Assembly (NCBI RefSeq): GCF_030246845.1
Contig: NZ_CP126889.1
Location: 1-64,000 of the forward strand
Direction: 5' to 3'
Source: Enhydrobacter sp.
Lineage (GTDB): Bacteria > Pseudomonadota > Alphaproteobacteria > Reyranellales > Reyranellaceae
DNA: 64,000 nt
Positions 28,912-37,667 of the stretch are shown here, one piece after another; positions within the stretch are counted from its first letter, which is position 1, and each line of letters opens with the position of its first letter. A model generated the notes under the pieces. That model saw only the letters and a list, made by a program, of their open reading frames with translations. It made no database searches and was not told the origin of the DNA. The translations under genes and the position numbers were made by a program.

Positions 28912-29886
28912 TCAGGCCGCGGCGAGATTGACGCCGAGGGATTGCAGGCCGGGGGCGATGCGGTCGCTCAGGAGGCCGACCTTGCGCAGGTTGCGCACCA
29001 GGCCGCCATGCAGGTCGCGGCGGAAGAACTTGCGGAAGGCGGTCTCGTCGCCGCCGGCAGCGCGCTCGCGGCGCAGGCGCTTGATCTCGCCGATGTCGGC
29101 CGCCGAGAAGCCCATCTCCTCGTAGGCGGCGAGCGGGAAGATGCCGGTCAGCGTGCGCGCCAGCGCCCACACCGCGAAGTCCTCCATCTCGCGCCGCTCG
29201 GCTTCGCTCGCCTCGCGCACGATCTCGGGCAGCGACAGCATGGCGAAGCCCATGTGCCGCGCCTCGTCCTGCAGGATGCGCCGGCAGACCTGGCGCAGCA
29301 GCTCGTCCTTCGACGATTCGGCGAGCATGCGGAACAGCGACACCGCGAAGGTCTCGGCGATGAGCTGCAGCCCGATCGTCTTCATGTGCCACGAGGCGGT
29401 GGTGAGCAGGGTGTCGAAGATCTCGCGCACATTGCCGCCCAGCGGATAGATGCTGCCGTCGAGCCGGCAGTCGAGGTAGCGCTGCAGCACCTCGTTGTGC
29501 CGCGCCTCGTCGGCCACCTGGCTCGACTGGAAGAGCTTGGCGTCCTGGCCTTGCACATGCTCGACGAGCTGGCTGCAGAGCAGCATCGCCCCCTGCTCGC
29601 CCTGCACCAGGGTCGACAGCCGCCAGCAGGCGACGCGGCGGTTGAGCTCGACGCGCTGCCCTGGCGAGAGCCTGTCCCAGTAGGGCGTGCCGAAAATGTC
29701 GACCAGGTCGTCGGAGATCAGCCCGCCGTCGCCCTCGAGCGGCGCCTGCCAGGCGATGTCCCTGGCCGCGTTCCATTGATCGATCTTGGCCTGCTCGTAG
29801 AGCCGGCGCATGTCGGCGTGATCGCTGTCGTAGCCGTGGCGGAAGTACGCGGTGTTGCGCGTCTCGACCCGATGGCCCTGTTCCAT
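28912..29886 (-). CDS. Ferritin-like diiron protein (AurF-like)
   Basis: 324 residues from the ATG at 29886. Two E-x-x-H motifs (ADEARHNEVL, about residue 133; LQDEARHMGF, about 222) plus glutamates in QGEQGAMLLCSQLVE and ETFAVSLF give the six-ligand set of a four-helix diiron centre. Such proteins include N-oxygenases (AurF-like) and other diiron oxidases; the true reaction is unknown. The C-terminal part (KFFRRDLHGGLVRNLRKVGL) is basic. No partner gene is adjacent; the next gene, a CDF transporter 80 bases away on the same strand, could share a transcript. Confidence 0.8.
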   Translation of the reverse strand: MEQGHRVETRNTAYFRHGYDSDHADMRRLYEQAKIDQWNAARDIAWQAPLEGDGGLISDDLVDIFGTPYWDRLSPGQRVELNRRVACWRLSTLVQGEQGAMLLCSQLVEHVQGQDAKLFQSSQVADEARHNEVLQRYLDCRLDGSIYPLGGNVREIFDTLLTTASWHMKTIGLQLIAETFAVSLFRMLAESSKDELLRQVCRRILQDEARHMGFAMLSLPEIVREASEAERREMEDFAVWALARTLTGIFPLAAYEEMGFSAADIGEIKRLRRERAAGGDETAFRKFFRRDLHGGLVRNLRKVGLLSDRIAPGLQSLGVNLAAA

Positions 29887-29966
29887 GACGTGCAGCTCCC
29901 TCGGCTGGGATGTCGGGAGGTACGCCTGTACTGTCCCTCCCCTATGCCACAATCGCCGCCGGCCCG

Positions 29967-30635
29967 CTACGCATCGGCCTGCATCCCTGGTCTGGCGCGC
30001 GATACCGTCGGCGGGGCCGCAGTGGACCGCAGCTCGGCGAGCGCCTGCCGCAGGATCCGCCAGGCGCCGCTCAGCGCAAGCGCCGCCATCACCGCGCCGA
30101 CGATGAAATCCGGCCAGCCGATGCCGGTGCCGAGCACGCCGAGCGCGGCCGCGAGCACCATGAGATTGCCGATCGCGTCGTTGCGCGTGCAGATCCACAC
30201 CGACACCATGTTGCTGTCGCCATCGCGATGACGATAGAGCAGCCCCGCCACTGTGAGGTTGGCGGCGATGGCGAGCAGCCCGATCGCTCCCATGGTCGGC
30301 GCGTCGGGCAGTGCGCCGGAAACCGTGTGCTGCACCGTGGTGACCACGACCCAGAGGCCGAAGGCCAGCATGGTGGCGCCCTTGAGCAGCGCGGCCCGCG
30401 CGCGCCAGCGCAGCGCCAGGCCGAGGACGAGCAGGCTCACGCCATAGTTGGCGGCGTCGCCCAGGAAATCGAGCGAGTCGGCGAGCAGCGAGACCGACCG
30501 CGCGCCGAGACCGGCGCCGATCTCGACGGCGAACATGGCGAGATTGATGGCGAGCGCGGCCCACAGCACGCGACGGTAGGCCGGGCCGCCGCCGTCCCCT
30601 CCTTCGTGGCAATGATCGCAGCAGGAAGCGCCCAT
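29967..30635 (-). CDS. Cation diffusion facilitator (CDF) family transporter
   Basis: 222 residues. Metal-rich N-terminus (CCDHCHEGGD) and six membrane helices. Site A signature in helix 2: LLADSLDFLGDAANYG; in helix 5: WICTRNDAIGNLMVL. The usual site HD-HD pattern is SD-HD here (ADSLDFLGD and RNDAIGN), so metal preference may differ from ZitB. The cytoplasmic C-terminal domain is absent (protein ends at about 222 residues against 300), as in short cobalt/nickel-type CDFs. It exports divalent metal, probably zinc or cobalt. Confidence 0.82.
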   Translation of the reverse strand: MGASCCDHCHEGGDGGGPAYRRVLWAALAINLAMFAVEIGAGLGARSVSLLADSLDFLGDAANYGVSLLVLGLALRWRARAALLKGATMLAFGLWVVVTTVQHTVSGALPDAPTMGAIGLLAIAANLTVAGLLYRHRDGDSNMVSVWICTRNDAIGNLMVLAAALGVLGTGIGWPDFIVGAVMAALALSGAWRILRQALAELRSTAAPPTVSRARPGMQADA

Positions 30636-30694
30636 CCCCGAAGGTTAGAAACCGCGCACCTGTTATACAATTGCGGCAGCTCGATCCCGGGCCG

Positions 30695-32923
30695 TCACCC
30701 GGCCGCCACCGGCGTCGGGATCTCGGCGCGCGAAGGTCCGGCGGCTGCCGTACCTTCGGCCGAAGCATGCGGCGCCTGCAGGATCACAGTCGCGCCTTCC
30801 TTCGCGAACTCGATGCCGAGTCCGGGGAAGATGTTGAACATGCGCTTGACCGCCTCGCGCTGGATCATGGCCGGGTTGCCGGGCCGCGCCGTGAACTTGA
30901 AGCGGACCAGCAGCGCATTGTCGACGATGTCGGCCACGCCCTGCATCTTGAAGGGCGCCAGGATCTCCGACTTGATCTCCGGCACCTCCATCATGTCCTG
31001 GCCGATCTTCTTCGCCGCCTTGCGCAGCTTCTCGATGTCGGTGTCGCGCGCGAAGCGCAGGTTGAACTTCACCGTGATCCAGTCGCGGCTGAAGTTGGTG
31101 ATCTGGCCGAGCTGGCCGAACGGGATGGTGTGGACCTGTCCGTTCTGATGGCGCAGCCTGATCGAGCGCAGCGTGAAGCCCTTGACCGTGCCCTTGGCCT
31201 TGCCGCAGTCGATATATTCGCCGACCCGGAAGGCGTCGTCGGTCAGATAGAAGATGCCCGAGACGATGTCCCTGACCAGCGTCTGGCTGCCGAACGAGAT
31301 GGCGATGCCGAAGATCGAGGCGCCCGCGATCAGCGGCATGACATTGATGCCGAAATCCTCCAGCGCGATCACGACGGCGAGGAAGACGATCAGGATCGCC
31401 GCCGCCATCCGCAACAGCGGCATCATGGTACTGATGCGCGAGGCCGGTGTCGCCGCAGCGTCGCCGTCGCCGGCCGCCCCGACAGGGCTCCTGGGCGCGG
31501 GCGCCATGTAAGGCTCGGTGGCGTACTTGAACAGCTCCCACAGCACGAAGGCCAGGAACAGCGTGATCGCGGCGGTGCGCGAGGAGCGCGTGATCTGCTC
31601 CCACTGGTCGGGGCTCGCGAGCCCCAGGACCTCGACCACCCAGCTTTGGGCGATCGTCACGGCGACGCCGATCAGCACCGCGACGCGCACGCAGCGCGCC
31701 ACGACGTCGGGCAGCTTCGGTGCATCGCTCGCGGCGGTGCGGCCGAGGAGCTGCGAATCGAGCCGCCGCACGAACGCCTGCATCAGCGTCTCGAAGAACA
31801 CCAGGCCGACCACGAGGACGAGCGTGAGCAGCATGGCGCCGCCGACCTGCACGCGCCCGGAGATGGCGCTGTAGGCCTGCGTCGCCCCCAGCACCACGAA
31901 GAAGGACGAGGCGACGCCGACCCAGTGCCGGCCCGCGAGGCCCGCCAGCGGCGCGGCCGCTCCGAGGCCCGCCAGCCACTGACGCGCGGCCTCCCGCGAG
32001 CGGGACACCAGCCACAGGAAGGCCGCGAGATAGATCGCGACCCCCGCGACCTGATAGGCGGCGAGCGCATCGGGCGGCGTCCCGACCGCGAACAGGACAC
32101 GGCCGACGACGCGCCCGATGACGACCACCAGCACCGTGGTCGAGAGCCGCGAATACATCGCCCGGGCGTTCTCGCCGCTCACCTCGCACAGGCGCGCCGT
32201 GGGCGTCGCCGGCCGCAGCACGAACCGGAACAGTAGCATGCAGAGGCGCCAGTCGAAGATGCCCATCAGCACCGCCTCGGCGACCCTGTCCTGGGCCGTG
32301 GCGCCGGAGAACCATGCGCTCGCCGCGTTGCAGATCAGCCAGACCGCCAGCAGGCCGATCCCGTCGAGCGCCAGCAGCGCCGCGAGGTTCAGCAGCGAGC
32401 GCATCCCGTGCTCGGGACCGGCGCGGGCCGCAAGGCGCGCCCGCACCTTGCCCAGCAGCCGGCGCAGCGCCCCTTCCGCCATCACCGCCGCCGCGGCGGT
32501 CAGGCCCAGCACCAGCACGAACGCCGCTATTCCCCAACCTTCGTTCGAGTCCTGCCCCAGGCCGCCGGCCACCGTGGCGAGTTGCCGGCCCAGCGCGGGG
32601 AACGCCAGCACGACCCTCCCGAGACGCTGCAGAAAGAGTGCGAACTCGCTCGGCCCCTGCCCGGGCGTCGTCCGCACGATCTCGGGTTTGGGCGACGGCG
32701 CACCCTTGCCGGATTTCGGCTTGGCGACCGCGTCGGCAGCCGGTGCGGGAACGCCTTCGGTCCTGAGCTTCTCGACAACGGACCTGCTGATGGCGTCGAC
32801 CAGGGAGTCGAACTGCTCCTGCGTCATGCCCGACGGCGGCGCCGCAGGCGTCTCGGCGCGGATCGCGCTCGTACCCGCGAGCACCAGCGACATCGTCAAT
32901 GCCAGAACACGAAGGATCAGCAT
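30695..32923 (-). CDS. MscS-family mechanosensitive ion channel, large form
   Basis: 742 residues. Signal peptide (LALTMSLVLAGTSAIRAE), a periplasmic region with a helical PAPAADAVAKPKSGKG linker, about nine to eleven membrane helices, then the MscS core: the pore helix GASIFGIAISFGSQTLVRDI, the beta domain YLTDDAFRVGEYIDC and GTVKGFTLRSIRLRHQNGQV, and the alpha/beta vestibule domain (IPFGQLGQITNFSRDW). This large form resembles YbdG/MscK-like proteins that guard against osmotic down-shock. The start at 32923 gives a proper signal. Confidence 0.9.
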   Translation of the reverse strand: MLILRVLALTMSLVLAGTSAIRAETPAAPPSGMTQEQFDSLVDAISRSVVEKLRTEGVPAPAADAVAKPKSGKGAPSPKPEIVRTTPGQGPSEFALFLQRLGRVVLAFPALGRQLATVAGGLGQDSNEGWGIAAFVLVLGLTAAAAVMAEGALRRLLGKVRARLAARAGPEHGMRSLLNLAALLALDGIGLLAVWLICNAASAWFSGATAQDRVAEAVLMGIFDWRLCMLLFRFVLRPATPTARLCEVSGENARAMYSRLSTTVLVVVIGRVVGRVLFAVGTPPDALAAYQVAGVAIYLAAFLWLVSRSREAARQWLAGLGAAAPLAGLAGRHWVGVASSFFVVLGATQAYSAISGRVQVGGAMLLTLVLVVGLVFFETLMQAFVRRLDSQLLGRTAASDAPKLPDVVARCVRVAVLIGVAVTIAQSWVVEVLGLASPDQWEQITRSSRTAAITLFLAFVLWELFKYATEPYMAPAPRSPVGAAGDGDAAATPASRISTMMPLLRMAAAILIVFLAVVIALEDFGINVMPLIAGASIFGIAISFGSQTLVRDIVSGIFYLTDDAFRVGEYIDCGKAKGTVKGFTLRSIRLRHQNGQVHTIPFGQLGQITNFSRDWITVKFNLRFARDTDIEKLRKAAKKIGQDMMEVPEIKSEILAPFKMQGVADIVDNALLVRFKFTARPGNPAMIQREAVKRMFNIFPGLGIEFAKEGATVILQAPHASAEGTAAAGPSRAEIPTPVAAG

Positions 32924-33092
32924 GGCGGGTATTCCTTCGCCCGGCCGATCGCGATTTCCTTGACCTGCGTCAAGGGAAGTCGCGACGCCTCAGAAACGTC
33001 GTGGCGATTGCATCGACAGTGCTTTCACCGCCACAGCGTCTGACGCCGCATTGTCCGTCCCTGGTTGGCCGACACTTCCTGCAACCCGGACT

Positions 33093-34175
33093 TCAGGGTT
33101 CGGTCGCCGTCGGCCGTTCGGCCTCCAGCCAGGCCACGACGAGGTCGTAGGAGACGGCGAGCACGACGGGGCCCACGAACAGCCCGATCAGGCCGCCGAC
33201 CAGCGTGCCGCAGACGACGCCCGCCACGATGACCACCATCGGCGTCTGCAGGCCGCGCGCCATCACGATCGGGCGCAGCACGTTGTCGAGCAGCAGCAGC
33301 GGGACGGTGTAGGCGGTGTAGATCGCCGCCGTCGTCGTGGGGAAGGCGCTCCACACCCAGATGATGACGGGGATCATGACGAGGTTGGGGCCGATCTGCA
33401 CGATCGCCAGCACCAGGGCCACGAAGGTGATCGCGCCGGCGAAGGGAACGCCGGCCGCCAGCATGCCGACGCCGAGCAGCGCCGACTGCAGCAGGGCAAT
33501 CCCGATCACGCCTTGCGACACGTTGCGGATGGTGGCTCCGGCGATCTCGAGGAAATGGCCGCCCCGCCGCCCCGCGACGCGCGCCGCCAGCCGGCCCGCG
33601 GCGTCGGCCAGGCGATGGGAGTGCGCGAGCATGACGCCCGCGATCACGATGGCGGCGGCGAACTGCAGCAGCTCGAGCATCACGCCGGCCGCGATGCGCG
33701 CGATCCAGCGCCCGGCGGACGCGATCTCCGAGACATGGGTCCTGAGCACCGCGCGGATGTTGTTCGCGGCATCGAGCCAGAAATCGTAGACGCGCTGCCC
33801 CACCAGCGGCCAGTCGCGGACGGTCTCCGGCGGTTGCGGCAGCAGCGCCTGCGTTCCCGTCAACTGGCGCGCATACTGGTCGAGCGTCTCGACGGCCGAA
33901 GCGCCCAGCATCGCCGCCGGCACGACCAGCAGCGCGAGCAGCAGGACGGACAGCAAAGTCGCCGCCATCCCCTTCGGCAGGTGCAGGCGGCGACATGTCA
34001 CCATGAACAAGGGAAAGGCCGCCACCGCCAGAATGACGGACCACAGCAGGATGCCGGCGATGGGGCGCAACAGCAGCACGCTCGCGTAGAGGATGGCGGC
34101 CACCAGAGCGAGACGGACCACGAGGTCGATCGCGAACTGCGACAGCCCGGCCCGGTCGTGGTCGTCGGCCCTCAT
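33093..34175 (-). CDS. AI-2E family transporter (PerM-like)
   Basis: 360 residues from the ATG at 34175. Eight hydrophobic segments; family patterns LWSVILAVAAFPLF, GATIRNVSQGVIGIALLQS, GVPFAGAITFVALVLAIVQI with GPNLVMIPVIIWVW, and PLLLLDNVLRPIVMARGL. Members export autoinducer-2 or ions, or serve as Na+(Li+)/H+ antiporters; the substrate is unknown. A longer reading to 34214 adds only a basic tail. The lipoprotein gene ends seven bases upstream on the same strand. Confidence 0.85.
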   Translation of the reverse strand: MRADDHDRAGLSQFAIDLVVRLALVAAILYASVLLLRPIAGILLWSVILAVAAFPLFMVTCRRLHLPKGMAATLLSVLLLALLVVPAAMLGASAVETLDQYARQLTGTQALLPQPPETVRDWPLVGQRVYDFWLDAANNIRAVLRTHVSEIASAGRWIARIAAGVMLELLQFAAAIVIAGVMLAHSHRLADAAGRLAARVAGRRGGHFLEIAGATIRNVSQGVIGIALLQSALLGVGMLAAGVPFAGAITFVALVLAIVQIGPNLVMIPVIIWVWSAFPTTTAAIYTAYTVPLLLLDNVLRPIVMARGLQTPMVVIVAGVVCGTLVGGLIGLFVGPVVLAVSYDLVVAWLEAERPTATEP

Positions 34176-34182
34176 CGATCGC

Positions 34183-34584
34183 TCAGGGCGCCGTCGCCTG
34201 CCAACGGCACACATCGTCGTTGGTGCTGACGAGCAGGCGCCTGGGCCGGACCGAAAGGTCGGCCCGGATCTTGAACCGATAGCCGCCCGCGTAGACGTTG
34301 GGAGCGACGCGATCGAGGCCGTAGTGGATGCCGCCGTCGGTCAGGAGCTCGGCCTTGTTGTTCCTGACCGTGAGCGTCATCGGGCGCGTCATGCTGGAAT
34401 CCGCGAGCGTGCAGTCCGTGACGCTGCCGCGCTGCACGGCCAGCGTGAAGACGGTCGAGGAATCGGGATCCACCGGTCCGCTGCTCGCGGACGTGGCCGG
34501 GTTCCGCGGTTGCGTGCATCCCAGCAGGGAAGTCGCCAGCACCGCGAGCGAGGCCTGTCGCCAGACCGAAGCGGCCCGTTCCAC
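34183..34584 (-). CDS. Small lipoprotein, unknown function
   Basis: 133 residues. Signal with lipobox (VLATSLLGC, Cys about residue 23), then SSTVFTLAVQRGSVTDCTLA, MTLTVRNNKAELLTDGGIHY, GGYRFKIRADLSVRPRRLLV and C-terminal STNDDVCRWQATAP. Two cysteines could pair. The repeated beta-strands suggest a small all-beta domain. Not a recognised family. Eight bases separate its stop from the AI-2E gene, so they are likely co-transcribed. Confidence 0.7.
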   Translation of the reverse strand: MERAASVWRQASLAVLATSLLGCTQPRNPATSASSGPVDPDSSTVFTLAVQRGSVTDCTLADSSMTRPMTLTVRNNKAELLTDGGIHYGLDRVAPNVYAGGYRFKIRADLSVRPRRLLVSTNDDVCRWQATAP

Positions 34585-34738
34585 GATGTCACCTGCCTTC
34601 CGCCTCTTCGCGAGGCACGAAATAGTAAACTATCGCAACCGGGCCGGCACCCTCGACGTGACTCGATGCCCATAGAGGCGCCGGTTGATCTGGATCAAGC
34701 GATCGAGGTGCCGGTTTGCTCAATATCATTCAATGGCA

Positions 34739-34864
34739 ATGCACAAGCGCATACTGGAATGGCAGGCGGCGCATCCGACGATCACATGGATCTGCTGGCT
34801 CATCGTCTGGATCGTCGTTCTCGTCCTGCTTTTCAGGCCAAGCAGCACGGGCGGCATGACCTAG
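34739..34864 (+). CDS. Small single-span membrane protein
   Basis: 41 residues: MHKRILEWQAAHPTITWICW, then LIVWIVVLVLLFRPSSTGGM, one Trp-rich transmembrane helix with a basic N-terminus. Sequence before it is AT-richer than its surroundings (CAATATCATTCAATGGCA). The product looks like other short membrane proteins of alphaproteobacteria but the family is not named. The antiporter remnant starts 43 bases on. Confidence 0.6.
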   Translation: MHKRILEWQAAHPTITWICWLIVWIVVLVLLFRPSSTGGMT

Positions 34865-34907
34865 ACCGCCCCGCCCGGCCACCTGCAGTCCAGCGGTTGG
34901 GGGCGGC

Positions 34908-35323
34908 GTGATCCTACTCTCGGCACTCATCGTACTGCTTTTCGGCTACAACCTGCTTTCGCGGCGGCTCGAGAAAACCGTCGTGACCGGGCCGATGTTG
35001 TTCACGACGGCAGGCATTGCGATGGCGCTCGCAGCGCCTGCCGAACTCGCCGCCCCGATCGACGCGAGCCTTCTTCTGCATCTCGCCACCGACGCTGCGG
35101 GCACGGATCTGCCGTTGCTGTGGGACATTCGCGCGTTGCCCTTGCGCCTTCTGGGTACCTCGAGCATGAGGTCCGACTGCGGGGTGAAGCGACCATTCGG
35201 GCGGCAACCATCGCCACCGTCCTGCTCAGCATATTCGCCCATGGCCTGAGCGCCCGGCCCGCCATCGACTTCTGCGCCACGGGCTGGAAGTCGCCAGCGG
35301 AGCGACGGCGCGGCCAGCGATGA
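34908..35323 (+). pseudogene. Remnant of a CPA1-type Na+/H+ antiporter
   Basis: The start (GTG at 34908) gives ILLSALIVLLFGYNLLSRRL, EKTVVTGPMLFTTAGIAMAL, as in the first helices of NhaP-like antiporters. After about 85 residues the frame breaks: in another frame the C-terminus is seen (EHEVRLRGEATIRAATIATV, LLSIFAHGLSARPAIDF), stop at 35323. Roughly 280 residues of transport core are lost between, near 35140-35165. It cannot function as a transporter. Confidence 0.72.
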
Positions 35324-35394
35324 ACCCTTCTGCGAATGGGCCGGCCAAGTGCGCAGCCGGCCATTCACCCGCGCAGGATCGGCCTCGCCGATCC

Positions 35395-35646
35395 TCAGCT
35401 CCGCTTCGGCAGCGGAACCCTGTTGTCCGTGAGGATCTTCTCCAGCACCGGAATCGAGCTTCCCGGACTGCTGTCGCACTGGTTCATGGCCGCCGCGGCA
35501 CCGCTGTCGACCTGGCCGCTGCGGGCATAGTCGCGATAGGCCGAGCTCAGCGAATTGCAGTATGTGACGTCAGCGGAAGCCTGGGCGAACGCGACGGTGG
35601 CGAGCAGCACCGCGGCGCCGGCCAGCGGGAGAGTACGGAGCAGCAT
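35395..35646 (-). CDS. Small secreted protein
   Basis: 83 residues: signal peptide (LPLAGAAVLLATVAFAQASA), then DVTYCNSLSSAYRDYARSGQ, ASAMNQC-like AAAAMNQCDSS, and PVLEKILTDNRVPLPKR. The pattern of a Cys before a Tyr-rich helix and one after fits small periplasmic proteins of alphaproteobacteria that have no role assigned. A ribosome binding site (AAGGAGAAG) precedes the start. Confidence 0.75.
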   Translation of the reverse strand: MLLRTLPLAGAAVLLATVAFAQASADVTYCNSLSSAYRDYARSGQVDSGAAAAMNQCDSSPGSSIPVLEKILTDNRVPLPKRS

Positions 35647-35766
35647 TGGTCTTCTCCTTGAGGTGCGGTTGACGGCATTGGCGACCTGCCAATGCAGCCT
35701 CAGGCTGCTTCCTCCCTGGCGCCGCCTCCTTGATACAAATCAATTTCGCAACCATGGGTGCCCCGG

Positions 35767-35892
35767 TCAGGGGCGGTTGTCCTGGCCGTGGTCGTGGGTC
35801 GCGTATTGGCCATTGGCGCCCGGCGCGTTCTTGCAGCTCGCGACGTGGACAACCGCGACCAAGACGAGCGCAAGAGCTGCCAGCCTTCTCAT
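35767..35892 (-). CDS. Very small lipoprotein
   Basis: 41 residues: MRRLAALALVLVAVVHVASC with a lipobox (HVASC), followed by KNAPGANGQYATHDHGQDNR, a polar His/Asp-rich tail. Not a recognised family; the layout matches other small anchored lipoproteins in this window (14499-14609, 34183-34584). Confidence 0.55.
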   Translation of the reverse strand: MRRLAALALVLVAVVHVASCKNAPGANGQYATHDHGQDNRP

Positions 35893-35954
35893 GACCGCCC
35901 CTTGGATCACACATCCGACGGCCGAAGATGACGACAACCCGCACGACCCCGCAC

Positions 35955-36129
35955 GTCACGACTGCGTGACGGGCGGCGCGCCCGCATCGCTGGAGTTCGT
36001 CACCAGCCAACGGCAGACCCTCGGGAATGAAACCGCGCTGCCTGCCGCAAAACGGGTGTCATCCCGAGCGCAGCGCGGGATCCTTGATCGGCGCCAACCA
36101 AAGATCCCTCGCTATGCTCGGGATGACAC
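35955..36129. repeat. Palindromic repeat with conserved tail, reverse orientation
   Basis: 36056-36129 is a full palindrome (left arm GTGTCATCCCGAGCGCAGCG, right arm ending GCTCGGGATGACAC). To its left, 35975-36055 is the reverse complement of the tail found at 15762-15835 and 61814-61885. At 35955-35980 a hairpin (CCGTCACGACTGCGTGACGG) recurs at 37638-37658. Confidence 0.75.
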
Positions 36130-36183
36130 GGAAGTGGCTGCAGCGCATGGCCTGTTTCTTGTTGAGCCAGTGAGCAGGCGATT

Positions 36184-36531
36184 TCAGGCTGCCATCATGT
36201 CGAACTCGACATGCACACGGTCATAGGGAAACTCCACGGCTCCCTTGTCTGTCCGCTCCAAGATCCCCGCATTGACCAGCAGCGTCACGTCCGAATGAAC
36301 CGCCTTGAAATCGCGGCCGACGCGACGCGCCACTTCTCGGATCGTCAGCGGCCCGGTTCGTGTCATGGCGCGCACGATCTCCATGCGCTTGGGCGCCAGC
36401 ACCCGCCAAAGCTCGCCGACATTCTCGAATGAAATCCGGTCGTCGCCCGCCTTACGCTGACCGCGCGCCGTCGCCAGGATGCGGCGCGTTACGTCATTCT
36501 GCGTCTCGATGCCAAGGATAACCGTCCGCAT
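36184..36531 (-). CDS. tumA: TumA-like antitoxin, winged-helix regulator
   Basis: 115 residues with a MarR/HVO_A0114-like winged helix: LWRVLAPKRMEIVRAMTRTG, PLTIREVARRVGRDFKAVHS (recognition helix), DVTLLVNAGILERTDKGAVE (wing). It follows the toxin gene with three bases between, the arrangement of TumE/TumA toxin-antitoxin pairs, in which TumA binds DNA and neutralises TumE. The near-palindrome at 36828-36848 is a candidate operator. The C-terminus is acidic to aromatic (VHVEFDMMAA). Confidence 0.82.
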   Translation of the reverse strand: MRTVILGIETQNDVTRRILATARGQRKAGDDRISFENVGELWRVLAPKRMEIVRAMTRTGPLTIREVARRVGRDFKAVHSDVTLLVNAGILERTDKGAVEFPYDRVHVEFDMMAA

Positions 36532-36534
36532 GTC

Positions 36535-36813
36535 CTATCTCCGTTCGTTCACATCGCGCCAGAAATCCGACAACAACCGCTCCAAGCCACGAAACACATA
36601 GGGCTTTTCCACGTCATCCAAATGTCGGTGATCGCCCTTGCCGCGCTCGTTGTCGTAACGCACACGGCAAATGCCATCCACGACATAGGCCAGCCGGTAT
36701 TTGTAGCTATGCGTGCTGCCGGGGACCGGCTCAGGTACCTGCCACACAACCAACTCTGCAAAGCCAGGGCCAACGACAAGCCGGGTCCGGGTGATTTTTC
36801 GCGCCTCGGTCAC
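36535..36813 (-). CDS. tumE: TumE-family toxin (DUF6516)
   Basis: 92 residues from a GTG start at 36813. The family core is seen: FAELVVWQVPEPVPGSTHSY, KYRLAYVVDGICRVRYDNER, GKGDHRHLDDVEKPYVF and FLERLLSDFWRDV-like LERLLSDFWRDVNER. The GKGDHRH block holds the likely functional histidines. Members act as growth-blocking toxins in TumE/TumA pairs of phages and plasmids; the cellular target is not settled. Toxin gene first, antitoxin second, as usual. Confidence 0.82.
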   Translation of the reverse strand: MTEARKITRTRLVVGPGFAELVVWQVPEPVPGSTHSYKYRLAYVVDGICRVRYDNERGKGDHRHLDDVEKPYVFRGLERLLSDFWRDVNERR

Positions 36814-36827
36814 TGATGGAGTAAATT

Positions 36828-36848
36828 ACATCATTGGTGAAGTGATGT
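36828..36848. promoter_or_regulatory. Candidate operator of the tumEA pair
   Basis: ACATCATTGGTGAAGTGATG followed by T: a 21-base near-palindrome (ACATCA.T / A.TGATGT) in an AT-rich gap, 15 bases upstream of the toxin start. It would suit autorepression by the winged-helix antitoxin. Confidence 0.5.
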
Positions 36849-36914
36849 CAATAAATCCATCACGTGGCCAAATCGGCATACCGTCATCAACATGCAAGCC
36901 ATAGGGCCGCAATG

Positions 36915-37610
36915 CTACGCAAGCCAACTGAACGATTTGGCGAGCTGAGCATGGCCGTTGGAGCGAATCCATTCGCCGTGCGCGACAACGACTCTTTCGC
37001 AATGCCATCCAAGCACCTTGTCGCGAGCCGCACGGGCTGGCGCGCGGTCTATGAATGATAGTCGCAGGTCTATGGGGGCTTTGCCCTGGTCCCTGGTGAG
37101 GCCGGAAAGCCGGGCCAGAAAGCTCCACCGTCCCCATTCTTCCCGGAGAAATTCAGGGCTGAACGTCTGGATCAGGTCGGCAACAATAGCGGTGGCCGAA
37201 GGACGATGACAAAAGACAATTTCGTCCATGGCAAACGAACCGCGGAACCACGCCTGACCGATATCGGGCAACCACTCGGCGGGCGGCTCGTCACCCAACG
37301 CCCCGTGAAAAACGAGCTCGGGTCGTTTTCGAATGGTCGATGGCGGTCCCCACAACCGTGCCTCCGGATAGACAGCCTTCCAATCCTGCAAGTAGAGGTG
37401 ATGCAGCTTGTTGGGGCTGACAAGATGGCGGACGGGGCCCAGCGCCTCCACGCGTTGCCGGAGATCAGGCGTCAGTTCGATCGGCGACCAGATCCATAGA
37501 TCGCCGTTGCGCAAACGAACGATCACCGAGCGCGTCGGATACGGGAAGCCGTGGAAGCTCACGGTCTTTCCATCGACCAGCCAAATCGCCTCGTCCACTT
37601 GCTCGATCAT
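36915..37610 (-). CDS. DUF4336 (metallo-beta-lactamase-like) protein
   Basis: 231 residues: IWLVDGKTVSFHGFPYPTRS, VIVRLRNGDLWIWSPIELTP, VRHLVSPNKLHHLYLQDWKA, a PPSTIRKRPEL segment and C-terminal VLGWHCERVVVAHGEWIRSN. This is the DUF4336 pattern, a metallo-hydrolase-fold relative with reduced metal ligands (NKLHH in place of THxHxDH). Its activity is unknown. Base use is less GC-rich than in neighbours, and it stands next to the toxin-antitoxin pair, so it could have been acquired with it. Confidence 0.8.
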   Translation of the reverse strand: MIEQVDEAIWLVDGKTVSFHGFPYPTRSVIVRLRNGDLWIWSPIELTPDLRQRVEALGPVRHLVSPNKLHHLYLQDWKAVYPEARLWGPPSTIRKRPELVFHGALGDEPPAEWLPDIGQAWFRGSFAMDEIVFCHRPSATAIVADLIQTFSPEFLREEWGRWSFLARLSGLTRDQGKAPIDLRLSFIDRAPARAARDKVLGWHCERVVVAHGEWIRSNGHAQLAKSFSWLA

Positions 37611-37637
37611 TCACTAACCCTCTCTGCGGCTGCCCGT

Positions 37638-37658
37638 CACGACTGCGTGACGGGCGGC
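37638..37658. repeat. Short hairpin shared with 35957-35976
   Basis: CCCGTCACGACTGCGTGACGG, a perfect inverted repeat of CCGTCACG around ACTG; the same sequence followed by GCGGCGCGC lies in the reverse repeat at 35957. Both copies end gene gaps. Confidence 0.65.
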
Positions 37659-37667
37659 GCGCTCGCG

